Assembly (NCBI RefSeq): GCF_002849695.1
Contig: NZ_CP018937.1
Span: 4,216,001 to 4,280,000 of the forward strand
Direction: 5' to 3'
From: Bacteroides fragilis
Lineage (GTDB): Bacteria; Bacteroidota; Bacteroidia; Bacteroidales; Bacteroidaceae
DNA length: 64,000 bases
Shown here: in pieces, positions 34,803-43,635 of the stretch
Layout: each line of letters opens with the position of its first letter
Position numbering within the stretch: the stretch's first letter is position 1
The notes under the pieces: generated by a model
Database searches by the model: none
Told to the model about the DNA's origin: nothing
What the model saw: the letters and a program-made list of their open reading frames with translations, nothing else
Position numbers and translations under genes: made by a program

Positions 34803-36230
34803 TCAGTCAAGGATAGGGAATACGTTCACAGCAGTCCAAGCTTGTACTTGAACACGAACAATAACATTCACATTTTCATCTTCCAAATCTTCCTGACCGC
34901 CCGGTTCGGGAGTCACTCCTTCCGGAATGGTCGGATCTGTATCCACCAGGATACCTTGTCCGTTGTTCAATGTGCTAAGATTCAGATTAATCAGGTAACC
35001 ACCCTTACCGGCCGGAACATCAGTCGTACCGTCTGTCGCACCTTCTGTCTTCGCATAACCGGATATAACTACAAAACGTCTGTCTGCAGATACGCCCGCA
35101 TCACCTGTTTTGAAAACGAAAGCAAGTTTGGGAGCATTATTAGTCTTTCCGTAACCGGTAATTCCATTTGCGAAAAAGTTAAATGCCGCAGCTTTTTTAC
35201 CTGCTCCGAAATCAAAGGCAGTTGCTGTAAAGTAGGAAGATACATCGGACAGGTCTGTCTTGCCATCAGGTTTGAATGTTCCATTGGTAAAATTATATCT
35301 GTCACCTGCATAAGTCTTGGCCCAGAACCAGTTTGCCTCTTCTTCCACTGTAAGTGCAGGAATAGAAAGCGTTCTGCTGAAACGGTTCATCAGGATACCC
35401 TGGTTCGCAGAGGTCACGTCAACAACCTGCAACCATTTGCTCAAAGCGGCTTTCTTGCTAAGGTCAGACTTACCATCCCACACTTCCTTATTGAAGCCAT
35501 CGGCAGCAGCCTTGAAAGCCGTCCATGCATCATCACTGGTTTTTCCGTTGTTTTCAGCCTTACCCAGCCATGTCTTGCACCACAGTTCTGCCTCGGCCTT
35601 TTTTCCGTCTTTCCAAGTAACTTTGATAAATTTAGTTCCAGTCACTTGGAAGCGGTTCATGCTGGCAGCCAAGGTAAGTTCCGCTTTCTTAACAGTACGC
35701 TTATCCTGCTGGGGACTGACACCATAAGGTTCAGCTCCAACAGTGGTAAGTACTTCGGAACCAGCATAAATCACTTCATTAATTTTTGCCTTCAACAGTT
35801 GTTTGCTAATATCAGACACAGGTTTGTTCTCAACCAACGCTCCTTGAGGGTTTGCAATAACAAGAGCTTTTGTTGCACCTTTGTCCACATTAAGGAATTT
35901 ATAACCTCCTGTCGCTTCACCGGGTCCCACAGCGATAGTTGAAGTCAGCTTGTTAAAATCATCAGACCCCTTCGCAAACTCTTTCGCAAAGACAATACTA
36001 TCTCCATTTAACAAGTACACATGCAGTTTTTCAACCGTTGCCGGATCACCATTGTTGGCAGTGTCCTGCAAATCGCCCATGACGGCACGTGTCCCGGGAC
36101 CGGGCAATGCTACTGACATCATCACATCAACCGGCTGATTAGCACCCTCCGGTACAACCAGATTTTCTTCATTGCTACATGCAGCAAACAACGCCAGCGA
36201 AGCCACTGCAAAATACTTCATTACTTTCAT
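34803..36230 (-). CDS. Major fimbrillin (Mfa1/FimA-like type V pilin)
   Basis: 475-aa lipoprotein precursor of the pilus shaft. Lipobox LFAAC (Cys18), then a processing site GPGTRAVMG with Arg48, where in Porphyromonas the N-terminal strand is cut off so that the groove can accept the donor strand of the next subunit. The mature N-terminal domain shows VEKLHVYLLNGDSIVFAKEF, and the C-terminal strand VRVQVQAWTAVNVFPI is the probable donor. The frame is open to 36347, but the ATG at 36230 starts the signal peptide (MKVMKYFAVASLALFAAC). Composition is more GC-rich and Lys/Ala-rich than its neighbours, as usual for highly expressed pilins. Confidence 0.86.
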   Translation of the reverse strand: MKVMKYFAVASLALFAACSNEENLVVPEGANQPVDVMMSVALPGPGTRAVMGDLQDTANNGDPATVEKLHVYLLNGDSIVFAKEFAKGSDDFNKLTSTIAVGPGEATGGYKFLNVDKGATKALVIANPQGALVENKPVSDISKQLLKAKINEVIYAGSEVLTTVGAEPYGVSPQQDKRTVKKAELTLAASMNRFQVTGTKFIKVTWKDGKKAEAELWCKTWLGKAENNGKTSDDAWTAFKAAADGFNKEVWDGKSDLSKKAALSKWLQVVDVTSANQGILMNRFSRTLSIPALTVEEEANWFWAKTYAGDRYNFTNGTFKPDGKTDLSDVSSYFTATAFDFGAGKKAAAFNFFANGITGYGKTNNAPKLAFVFKTGDAGVSADRRFVVISGYAKTEGATDGTTDVPAGKGGYLINLNLSTLNNGQGILVDTDPTIPEGVTPEPGGQEDLEDENVNVIVRVQVQAWTAVNVFPILD

Positions 36231-36318
36231 GATTTGAATTGTTTTTAAATTTAAAATACTAATACTATATATATCTGAGTTACATCCGTATCCCTTGTTT
36301 ATTTTCTCGTCCTTCGGG

Positions 36319-37785
36319 CTATTCGGAAAGTTTTTGCATGGAGCCACCGCTCACACCGGCTTTCTTCAGCAATTCTTCCGCCTGTCTCCAGTCACCCTTC
36401 ATGTTATAGGCTACAGCCATGGGGAAAAGGGCACGGCTGTCATTCTTCACCGCCTCCAATACCCGCAACGCACCGTCCGCATCCTTCCCGTACTTCAACA
36501 GAGCGTTGGCATAGTTAAGGATTGCCACGATGTCATCCGGGAACTGTTCGTATGCCTTCTTGTACACCGGTAGAGGATTCTCACCTTGGGAAGCATACAG
36601 TCCGGCCAGCTGGTACATCTCGTACTGGCTGAGACACTCGGGTTTCATCTCAAAAATTCCAGGAAGTTCCTCCACCGTATAGGGTCTCACGTCAAAACTG
36701 AGACTGAAGGTTGTGCGTCGCAGGGACGGGTAGAACTCTTTCAAGAGCACCTGATAGCTTCTGCCGTCATCCAGAGCGCGGATGGCTGTCTCGCGTTCGG
36801 TATCACGCCCGTTATGTTCGATGATAAAAAGGATTTCTTCTTTGTTGGCAAGAGTGGAGTTACTGACCGCCGCCTTAAGGCCCTCCCAGTCCTCCCCGAC
36901 ACCTTCGGTACGATAAACCGATGCTTTTTTCAAGGCGGGGTATTGACTGGAAATATATTCTGAAAGGGTTTGAGTCCGTCGTTGTGCGAGGGATTTGTTG
37001 TAGTCGAAACCTCCTTCAGGAGAGGCATAGCCTTTTATATTCACCTCCTTGAGTTCCGTTCCCTGAATGTTCAGGTTCTCCGAAAGGAACCCCTTCAGTC
37101 TGTCAAGCTCCTGAGCGTTGCCGGCAAACTGCTTCTGCAGGTCGTGACGTGCCACGGGAAAAGCCACCTTGCAGTCAAAGGAGTCCTTGTAGCACTTGAC
37201 CAGCACTTTCTCCGGTTCAATGAAGTTGTAGGCATAATCCTTCGATCCAAAAAGTGGAATGCCAGCTTGAAACACAACACCTTCATTCTCACTCACACCA
37301 CATTCGGCACAGCCATATAACTTTTCATCCACAACAAGATGACCGTCAGCCATCCATCTTTCAAAAGGAAAACTGCTTTTGAACGTCAGAGGTGTTTCTT
37401 TCAACTTCTTGACTGAATATACCTCTCCGTAGCCAAACTGGTCACTTTTCAGATTATGCAGGGTCTTGCGACGTTTAATGACCTTATACCTCTTTTGACC
37501 GGAAATACATATAGGCTTCAACTCCACACTTTTTGTACCATCCACTGAAACAAAGCGAGGAGAAATACACATCATTTGCTGGCTTTTCAACTTTTCGACA
37601 AGCCCTATTGAGAATTCTATATCCAGCTTATTCCCATCCATACGTCTCTCTACACGGCTTCCGGAATAATCCCAATACAAGCCACCATCTGACGATAAAG
37701 TTTCCTGGGCAAAGGTCAACAGGGGAAACACCCCCAAGCAACCAATAATAAAAATCTGCTTCTTGTAATATTGTAACGATTTCAT
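36319..37785 (-). CDS. DUF3868-like pilus-associated outer-membrane protein with OmpA-like and TPR parts
   Basis: 488-aa exported protein encoded just before the major pilin. Signal peptide ending LTFAQ, a beta-rich N-terminal domain (about 20-220) of the DUF3868 type, a peptidoglycan-binding OmpA-like region with VNIKGYASPEGGFDYNKSLA near 265, and TPR-like helices at the C-terminus (PLPVYKKAYEQFPDDIVAIL, LLKYGKDADGALRVLEA). It probably holds the pilus or its anchor to the cell wall (inference from family and position). A longer frame starts at 37833; the Met at 37785 is the first giving a signal peptide. Confidence 0.8.
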   Translation of the reverse strand: MKSLQYYKKQIFIIGCLGVFPLLTFAQETLSSDGGLYWDYSGSRVERRMDGNKLDIEFSIGLVEKLKSQQMMCISPRFVSVDGTKSVELKPICISGQKRYKVIKRRKTLHNLKSDQFGYGEVYSVKKLKETPLTFKSSFPFERWMADGHLVVDEKLYGCAECGVSENEGVVFQAGIPLFGSKDYAYNFIEPEKVLVKCYKDSFDCKVAFPVARHDLQKQFAGNAQELDRLKGFLSENLNIQGTELKEVNIKGYASPEGGFDYNKSLAQRRTQTLSEYISSQYPALKKASVYRTEGVGEDWEGLKAAVSNSTLANKEEILFIIEHNGRDTERETAIRALDDGRSYQVLLKEFYPSLRRTTFSLSFDVRPYTVEELPGIFEMKPECLSQYEMYQLAGLYASQGENPLPVYKKAYEQFPDDIVAILNYANALLKYGKDADGALRVLEAVKNDSRALFPMAVAYNMKGDWRQAEELLKKAGVSGGSMQKLSE

Positions 37786-37833
37786 AATATACTTTTTAGT
37801 GTAAAAGAATAAAAACTCGGGTACGCAAATCAA

Positions 37834-38445
37834 CTATTTCAACATATAAATAATGGAAATTGCCGCTCTGGTGGGACCGATATAGTCAGCATCCCCCTTT
37901 CCCTCCTTCTTCCCGCAGGTCGTGCACTTGTACTTATCATAACGGGTATGCACATAACCTACTCCAAAAGAGGCCTCGATATTGAAACGGTTGGAAATCA
38001 CCCACTGGTAACCAGCACTCAACCCGCCTCCCCAGAAATAGCCCTCGTAGCGGTGGTCCTTCATTTTTCCATCCCCTTTTTGGAGGACGAAAGGCACGTC
38101 AATGCCACCTATGTTCATCTGCCCGCCATGCGCATGCAATCCGAAGAACCAACCGTTGAAAACGTCACACGTCCAGTAACGGAGCTCGGGCTGTACCAGC
38201 CAGTGGCTGAGCTTTTTTGTCTTATACCGGGAGGAGGTGGCATCTTTCGTATAAAAAAAGAAATTCATACCCACCTGGGTGTCAAGCGTCCATTTCCTTC
38301 CCATTGAGAACTCAAGGGAGAGGTTCGGAGTCTTCAAGGCGTCATACGCCAGATTGTTCTTAATGGCGACCTTTTGCGAAAAGGCCCCTACCGAACAAAG
38401 CAAAAATACCAGAAGAAAAATCTGTTTCATCATACTATTATTCAT
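37834..38445 (-). CDS. DUF3575-like outer-membrane beta-barrel protein, first gene of pilus operon
   Basis: 203-aa exported protein with signal peptide ending GAFSQ. It shows barrel-type strands (LSLEFSMGRKWTLDTQVGMN, WLVQPELRYWTC, SFGVGYVHTRY) and ends with AAISIIYMLK, a typical outer-membrane C-terminal strand. Proteins of this kind precede DUF3868 genes in many Bacteroides pilus operons. Two further Met codons at 38433 and 38430 are equally good starts for the signal peptide. A CTTCGKK motif in a loop gives two cysteines of unknown use. Confidence 0.78.
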   Translation of the reverse strand: MNNSMMKQIFLLVFLLCSVGAFSQKVAIKNNLAYDALKTPNLSLEFSMGRKWTLDTQVGMNFFFYTKDATSSRYKTKKLSHWLVQPELRYWTCDVFNGWFFGLHAHGGQMNIGGIDVPFVLQKGDGKMKDHRYEGYFWGGGLSAGYQWVISNRFNIEASFGVGYVHTRYDKYKCTTCGKKEGKGDADYIGPTRAAISIIYMLK

Positions 38446-39131
38446 TTATTTTCATTGTTTATTAAAAGAGGACAGACAAGGATTATTTTTACATAACAAG
38501 CATTAACGGGAATGCAACTTCCAGGGAAAAAATCTAAAACTTTTCTTATGCGTATGGAGTGAATAGATGCAAACTCTTGACCGCGCCAAAATACTTCTCC
38601 CAAATGGAGAACATGTATAAAAAAGTCCTTCCGCCGATCTGGCAAAAGCAGAATAGGCAAAACCGTCCTGTATGTAAAGGTAAATCGAATCCGTATTGCA
38701 CTATTCCGTATTAAATATTTCATAACTCATTCACATAACATAAACAAATTTTGTGTGATTTTTAATTCTATATTCCCGCTCCTAAAAAATCAGAAATATT
38801 TAAATGATCTATCAAAAACAGCATAATCCTCTTCTTTTTAATCACGCTGCAAAATTAAGATCTATGACGCGTCTTATTATTTCCACTTCAGCTCTATTAT
38901 TTATCATTTCTATATGTGTAGGCTATTTTATTAGTTTTACTAACCTTTGTGGAAGATTCCCCAAATATATTTTGCTGGAACCCCCAAATACATAAGGAAT
39001 TGCTGCCGTAATGAAGATTCGCATCTATACCTTTCGAGCGCGGGAAAATAGGAGTGAAACGTGATTGATAAAACCCCATGTATCATATCAAATCTCCCCC
39101 TAACAACAAAAGATAGCGATTTCCGACCGAC
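38446..39131. other. 686-base gap upstream of pilus operon
   Basis: No convincing gene. The - strand has only broken frames with low-complexity translation. It must contain the pilus promoter; TACCTTTA on the - strand near 38680 is one mismatch from the -7 consensus. One copy of a 32-base dispersed repeat lies at 38877-38908. Confidence 0.5.
38877..38908. repeat. Dispersed 32-base repeat, copy A
   Basis: Shares 26 of 32 positions with the copy at 41525-41556; central invariant block GCTC followed by T-rich bases and ATCATT. All three copies in the window have the same orientation and lie in gaps around the HU-MscL-OmpA genes. Confidence 0.5.
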
Positions 39132-39419
39132 CTATTTTCGATTATCTCCTTCCCGGCAAGATAGGAAAGATTCCGAGGGTTTAAAATGGGGGACTTTGCG
39201 AGTCGGGATGCATATGGTTATATGCTGTTGGATATTCTGCGCCTTCTTTGCTGCCCTTTTCTTTAAAGAAAAGGTACCGAACCCGCGCAGGAATACACTT
39301 CTGCCCCTGCCGAGTGCATCCTTCACGCATTTCATAAAACCCTCGATTACCAGGGCAACAGTCTTACGGTCAATCCCCTGCTCTTCGGAGATCCGGTTTA
39401 TAATATCAGCCTTAGTCAT
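39132..39419 (-). CDS. HU/IHF family DNA-binding protein
   Basis: 95-aa nucleoid protein. The HU start MTKADIINRISEEQGIDRK, the ALGRGRSVFLRGFGTFSLKK turn before the DNA-binding arm, and PHFKPSESF after it are all present. The arm itself reads IQQHITICIPTR, where many HU proteins have RNP near the tip, so the tip is atypical. The C-terminal tail (SCREGDNRK) differs from common HU ends. Separate transcript, 126 bases after mscL. Genomes of this group carry several HU paralogues; which role this one has is unknown. Confidence 0.9.
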   Translation of the reverse strand: MTKADIINRISEEQGIDRKTVALVIEGFMKCVKDALGRGRSVFLRGFGTFSLKKRAAKKAQNIQQHITICIPTRKVPHFKPSESFLSCREGDNRK

Positions 39420-39545
39420 ATTACAGTTTTAATGTTCGTACTATTTCTGTCGTTTAGGAGCAGGGGAAAATCCCCACCACCAAGGAGCAGTCCGTTCTTC
39501 AGACATGTCCCTGCCCGATATCGTTAATACCGTTTGAACAAACAG

Positions 39546-39968
39546 TTATTGTTTCTTTATCAGGTCACGTATTTCTGAAAGTAGCTTTTCCTCATTGCTC
39601 GGGGCAGGTGGAGGCAAGGGAGCCTCTTCCTTCTTACGCCTGAGGTTGGAAAGCAGGCGGATAAACAGGAAAATGGCAAAAGCGATAATTACAAAATCCA
39701 GCATGGTCTGGATAAAGTTTCCATAGTTTATCGTGACAGCCGCCCGTTCAACCCCGTTGACCACCCGGGCAGGCTCCAACTCCCATCTCAGTTCCGAGAA
39801 ATTGGTCCCGCCCACCAGCAGTCCTATCGGGGGCATGATGATATCTGCCACCATTGAAGAGATTATTTTCCCGAAGGCACCACCTATGATTATACCCACG
39901 GCCATGTCTACCACGTTTCCGCGCATAGCAAACGCCTTGAAATCTTGTAAAAAACTACTTCTTGACAT
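39546..39968 (-). CDS. mscL: Large-conductance mechanosensitive channel MscL
   Basis: 140-aa homopentameric inner-membrane channel that opens under membrane tension to release solutes during osmotic down-shock. Family start FLQDFKAFAMRGNVVDMAVG with helix S1 and pore helix TM1 (GIIIGGAFGKIISSMVADII), a periplasmic loop, TM2 (FVIIAFAIFLFIRLL) and a charged C-terminal helix (EEKLLSEIRDLIKK). Length is typical. The aquaporin remnant immediately upstream hints that an osmotic pair of genes once stood here. Confidence 0.95.
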   Translation of the reverse strand: MSRSSFLQDFKAFAMRGNVVDMAVGIIIGGAFGKIISSMVADIIMPPIGLLVGGTNFSELRWELEPARVVNGVERAAVTINYGNFIQTMLDFVIIAFAIFLFIRLLSNLRRKKEEAPLPPPAPSNEEKLLSEIRDLIKKQ

Positions 39969-40045
39969 ATTTCTATTTTAGTTGTTAATGTATCAAACAA
40001 AGAGGAATGACAGGAAAAGCGCGTTCTCCAGTCATCCCCTTTCTA

Positions 40046-40225
40046 TCATCGCTGTTTGTCACTATGAATACACACGATATGCACGAGGACAAGTGTCAAC
40101 CCGAGGCCAAGTCTGCCAATTTGCCACCTTCCTTCTTTTCCTTCCGAGCAGTACACACCCAGCGTGATCGCTGGGTTTATATGACAGCCGGACACCCCGA
40201 TCATCTCAGACACATACCTGTTCAT
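40046..40225 (-). pseudogene. Aquaporin (AqpZ/MIP) remnant with internal deletion
   Basis: A 59-codon - strand frame reads MIGVSGCHINPAITLGVY, matching the first NPA half-helix of aquaporin Z, and after a short unrelated linker continues with LGLGLTLVLVHIVCIHS, which resembles the membrane segment just before the second NPA motif. The region between (about 90 residues) and both ends of the gene are missing. Most of the gap between mscL and the OmpA gene is this remnant. Confidence 0.72.
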
Positions 40226-40311
40226 AACATTTCAAATTACATGTGGAATTAAATACAGTCAATACATTCAGTTCATGTGACTGCACTTTCCCAGTTATTT
40301 CCCGGCAGCAT

Positions 40312-41472
40312 TCAGCGGTTGCGTGATTCCGTTCTCGCGTTGATCGTACAGATACTTACCCGGTTCCAGTCAGGCTCCTCAAACATATTTCCTACTCCCT
40401 GACCTTCGGCCACAATCCGTTCTTCTGCAATTCCATACCTGTTCACCAGCATTTTTTTCACGATCTCCGCTCTTTGTCGGGCGATTCGATCGTTAACTTC
40501 CACGCTTCCCTCAGGGGAAGCATATCCTTTGATGACCACGCTTGCTTCCTTGTGGTTCTTTAAATAAGTCGCAATACGTTCGACGTTCGGGAGTTGGGAG
40601 TTGTCAACGGTTGTCCTGCCCTGACGGAAAGTTATGACGGATTCCAATGTCTTCCTGCTGTTGTCAATGGTATCTTTCACAATTTTCGGCTCTTGATTCC
40701 GGCATTTGTCCAGCGCAGTTTTCAGTTCCGTCACTTTCCGGGCTGCTTCCTCCAACGCTTCGGTATTTTTCCCGACTTGTGAATGAAGTTCGTTGATTTT
40801 CTCATTCAGGATATCTACCTCCTGCTGGTCGTAGGGTTTCACCTTTGTAAAGTAATGTTTCCCGTTGCTACACCCCAAATGATACTTCAGTCCAACAGAT
40901 ATTTCCCATACGGCCCGTTTAGAATGGAAACGCACGGCTTCAGCCCCCATAGCGTTCATGTCATAGACCAAAGCCGGTTTAAGGGCCAATGTCCATGCCT
41001 TGCTCTCTCCCAGATTGAAATTAAAATTCAGTCCCAGTTTTGTTGACATGCTGTTCTGATCGGAACCCATTCTCCGGTTCATGTAATAATGCAACCATCC
41101 AATCCCAGCCACAGCTTCGATTTCAAAGGGTCTGGGAACTCCCGTATAGGTTCCAAGGAGATTGTTTAGGTTCACCAGCCCCAACAGACTGACATTGGAA
41201 CGGTCGAAAGCGGTCCTGCTTTGTGAAGTGTTAAAGCTCCCAACTGCCTCCAGGCCGAAACCGAAAACCGGTGTCAATTGTTTATTCAATTCTATCCCCG
41301 TAATTGGGCGCAAGTTTCCAAAGAAAGAGTAATGTGTCAACGGGGTTGTCCCTCCCGCACTGATGCCGATGGACCAATTGTCCAGGAACTTGTTACCTTC
41401 TACAGCAGTCTGGGCATTTGTATGACACACAACAATACCTGCCAAAAACAAACTCACAAAAATTTTCTTCAT
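40312..41472 (-). CDS. OmpA-family outer-membrane protein
   Basis: 386-aa protein with signal peptide (ending TNAQ), an N-terminal beta-barrel of about 200 residues (WSIGISAGGTTPLTHYSFFG, GLKYHLG), a coiled-coil linker at about 215-260 rich in Glu/Lys, and a C-terminal OmpA domain that binds peptidoglycan (VVIKGYASPEGSVEVNDRIA, RIVAEGQGVGN). The architecture resembles the Bacteroides OmpA-like porins near pilus operons. It is read towards mscL and HU on the same strand, but gaps are large, so co-transcription is doubtful. Confidence 0.88.
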   Translation of the reverse strand: MKKIFVSLFLAGIVVCHTNAQTAVEGNKFLDNWSIGISAGGTTPLTHYSFFGNLRPITGIELNKQLTPVFGFGLEAVGSFNTSQSRTAFDRSNVSLLGLVNLNNLLGTYTGVPRPFEIEAVAGIGWLHYYMNRRMGSDQNSMSTKLGLNFNFNLGESKAWTLALKPALVYDMNAMGAEAVRFHSKRAVWEISVGLKYHLGCSNGKHYFTKVKPYDQQEVDILNEKINELHSQVGKNTEALEEAARKVTELKTALDKCRNQEPKIVKDTIDNSRKTLESVITFRQGRTTVDNSQLPNVERIATYLKNHKEASVVIKGYASPEGSVEVNDRIARQRAEIVKKMLVNRYGIAEERIVAEGQGVGNMFEEPDWNRVSICTINARTESRNR

Positions 41473-41524
41473 AAGGCTTTATGTTTTAATTGTCTTGCAA
41501 ATATTGGTGTTTTTGCAAAATCCA

Positions 41525-41556
41525 CCATTTCCATTTCAGCTCTTTTTTTTACCATT
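41525..41556. repeat. Dispersed 32-base repeat, copy B
   Basis: 26 of 32 positions match copy A and 23 match copy C; it lies 53 bases before the start of the OmpA-family gene, inside its likely promoter region. Confidence 0.5.
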
Positions 41557-41692
41557 ATGATTTAAGGAACAATCATATTCCTAAAAAAGTATATTTAGTT
41601 AGGAATTTTGTCGAATTACACAACGGTTTGGCATTAATAATAGGGCAATGAATTATATAATAAGTTAAAGAAAGTGACTAATCAATAGTGCA

Positions 41693-42021
41693 ATGAAAAT
41701 CAAAGAACTATTGTTAAGAATAGCAGTACTATTCTTTTATATAGCAGGATTTACCAGTTGCAATAACGATAATCTAAATTTTCGGTTGCCCAAACTCTAC
41801 AAGTGTTTTTCGATATGAAAAACAGCTACAATGGCACAGTGGATATTGCGTATTATGGTGGTGAAGCTACAGATTCCATTTACAAGGATATTCTGTTGAC
41901 GTTAATAATTACGCCATTCACACATTAAATCCGCTCCTGCCAGATTACTGACATTAATCCTATTAAGCTATCATTAGAGAAAGACACCATACCCATGCCA
42001 CACTTACAGGATAAAATATAA
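41693..42021 (+). pseudogene. Decayed small lipoprotein gene
   Basis: An ATG at 41693 begins a signal peptide with lipobox (AGFTSCNND), then the frame stops. Reading continues by one-base shifts: FDMKNSYNGTVDIAYYGG, then DVNNYAIHTLNPLLPDY, then DINPIKLSLEKDTIPMPHLQ, up to a stop at 42021. At least three frameshifts are needed. No family recognised. Confidence 0.6.
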
Positions 42022-42528
42022 TTTTTCATAAGCTATTAATCAATAGATCTGTTTTTAACTCTTTCTCTAAGAGCTGTAAAACCTCTCTTAACTCTGTGAT
42101 TTTACATTTCTTGCCGATTGTTTCAACATTAGTTTGATGTAGTCACACGGATATACTTTGACTTTTAGAGTTGACAAAGTTTTCTATTATCACCGAGTTT
42201 TAAGATACAAATACACACAAAGGATATTTCTGAAGGACCTGAATCATTCTATACTAATAAAATAGCAGATTTTATTTTAATTGTCGCTAATCGACTTGTT
42301 ATGTAAGCAGGAATTCCCAAAAGGAATATGAAACAGAATATACAAGAAAAAGTGAAAAGACAATCGAAAAATAAAGAATACTCATTGTTGTAACCTCTTT
42401 TTAAGTAAGTCCAAAGCACAAAAGAAATCTTATGATAGTGTGAGATTCAGATTACTCGCCGTCTGAGACGGTATAAAAAATATTAGAGCGAATAGATTCT
42501 TTAGTTTTTATAATAAAAACACACATAA

Positions 42529-42560
42529 CTATTCTCATTTTGGCTCTATCATTTACCAAT
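42529..42560. repeat. Dispersed 32-base repeat, copy C
   Basis: Most diverged copy, 23 of 32 positions equal to copy B. Located 18 bases after the end of the AraC-family gene (which is on the - strand). Confidence 0.42.
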
Positions 42561-42577
42561 CACTTACTACTATCTAC

Positions 42578-43435
42578 TTAAGGTGTTTTCGACTCACTTT
42601 TTATCTGCTCTCTCCATTCTTTTGGAGAACATCCCAGGCATCTCTTACAAAATCTAGAGAAATGCGCTAAAGATGAAAAGTTCAGTTCATAGACAATACT
42701 TCCGAGTGGTATGTCTGTAACCGAAAGTTTATACTTGATTTCTCGCACTAACTGTTCCTCCATCCATACAGCCGGTGTTTTCCCGAATTCTGCCAAAAAC
42801 TGTCTCTTGAAAGCGGACAGGGAAATCCCGCAGGTCGATGCCAGTTCTTTCACTGTTTTACACCTTTTGTAATTATTCAGGACCTTGTTTCTAAAGTCCT
42901 GAGAGCGACCTATAATCATGTAGAAGAAACCTGCCAATTCCTTCTTAGAATAGTAAAAACGCATACTCCAGAAAAGCTCCTTAATTTTTATCTCATGAAA
43001 ATGGATACAGTTCGCCCCATCTTTCAGATAACACTCAAGGAGTTCAAGAAATCTGTATAATCGGTCCTTAATCTCAAGAGGTTCCATACGATATTCGATA
43101 ACATCCCTCCAATGGAACAGTTCTGAAAAGGAGACCTTCTGACAAGGCCAAATACCGCCCTCGAACAGGGCAACCACAACCTCACATTTTTCCAACGAGT
43201 AAGTGCTGAACAGACTCTCACGACAAACAAAGACCATTTTCCCCTCTGAAATCGTAAATTGGAATTCGTTACACGAAAGGCGAAGGCTTCCCTTCAGCAC
43301 AAACAGTATGCAGTCATTCTGTAACTCTTCCTCGTGTTCCAGCCCCTCATCAAATATATAGTACTGGAACCCCTCTTGCACACATCTCGCATAATTGTAA
43401 CAAGACTTGTGTTCGTTCAAATAAAAAAGTTTCAT
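42578..43435 (-). CDS. AraC-family transcriptional regulator
   Basis: 285-aa DNA-binding protein. The N-terminal 150 residues are a beta-rich cupin-like sensor region (DCILFVLKGSLRLSCNEFQF), the C-terminal 100 residues the double helix-turn-helix domain: TVKELASTCGISLSAFKRQF and LGSIVYELNFSSLAHFSRFC followed by CLGCSPKEWRE. It lies downstream of SusD on the same strand behind a hairpin, so it may be expressed separately. It could regulate the neighbouring polysaccharide locus or an unrelated set of genes. Twelve cysteines in 285 residues are unusual and could be redox-relevant. Confidence 0.88.
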   Translation of the reverse strand: MKLFYLNEHKSCYNYARCVQEGFQYYIFDEGLEHEEELQNDCILFVLKGSLRLSCNEFQFTISEGKMVFVCRESLFSTYSLEKCEVVVALFEGGIWPCQKVSFSELFHWRDVIEYRMEPLEIKDRLYRFLELLECYLKDGANCIHFHEIKIKELFWSMRFYYSKKELAGFFYMIIGRSQDFRNKVLNNYKRCKTVKELASTCGISLSAFKRQFLAEFGKTPAVWMEEQLVREIKYKLSVTDIPLGSIVYELNFSSLAHFSRFCKRCLGCSPKEWREQIKSESKTP

Positions 43436-43582
43436 AGTTTATTCTCTTCTTATTGGAGCTCAATATTATTTCTCTAATTATCAGACATTTATACAACAAA
43501 TACCTATTTCATTGTCTAATTAGTATTACAACCCACAATATAAGTACAAAAAATATACATTAAAAAAATCAGTGAGAAGCAC

Positions 43583-43608
43583 CCGTCAATCACTGAACTG
43601 ATTGACGG
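43583..43608 (-). terminator. Hairpin after susD-like gene
   Basis: 10-bp stem CCGTCAATCA/TGATTGACGG, 6-base loop, 27 bases after the SusD stop on the - strand. A T-run follows about 15 bases later rather than directly. The arm can also pair with TCAGTGA at 43569, giving an alternative fold. Confidence 0.6.
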
Positions 43609-43635
43609 ACGTCCTCTTAACTAAAAATAAAAAAA

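Larger units (their letters stand above)
41473..42577. other. 1.1-kb gap with remnants
   Basis: No intact gene. It contains a decayed small lipoprotein gene on the + strand (41693-42021, listed separately), a - strand fragment ending near 42034 that reads KKCKITELREVLQLLEKEL (unassigned), two copies of the 32-base dispersed repeat, and AT-rich filler. Confidence 0.6.

Noticed and set aside
34842..35942. Long + strand reading frame (366 codons) opposite the major pilin
   Set aside because: It is antisense to a well-supported pilin gene; its translation is Cys/Ile/His-rich with no signal or domain, as expected from a shadow of a Lys/Ala-rich gene.
40007..40252. 81-codon + strand frame between mscL and the OmpA gene
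   Set aside because: It is the opposite strand of the aquaporin relic, which has recognisable similarity.
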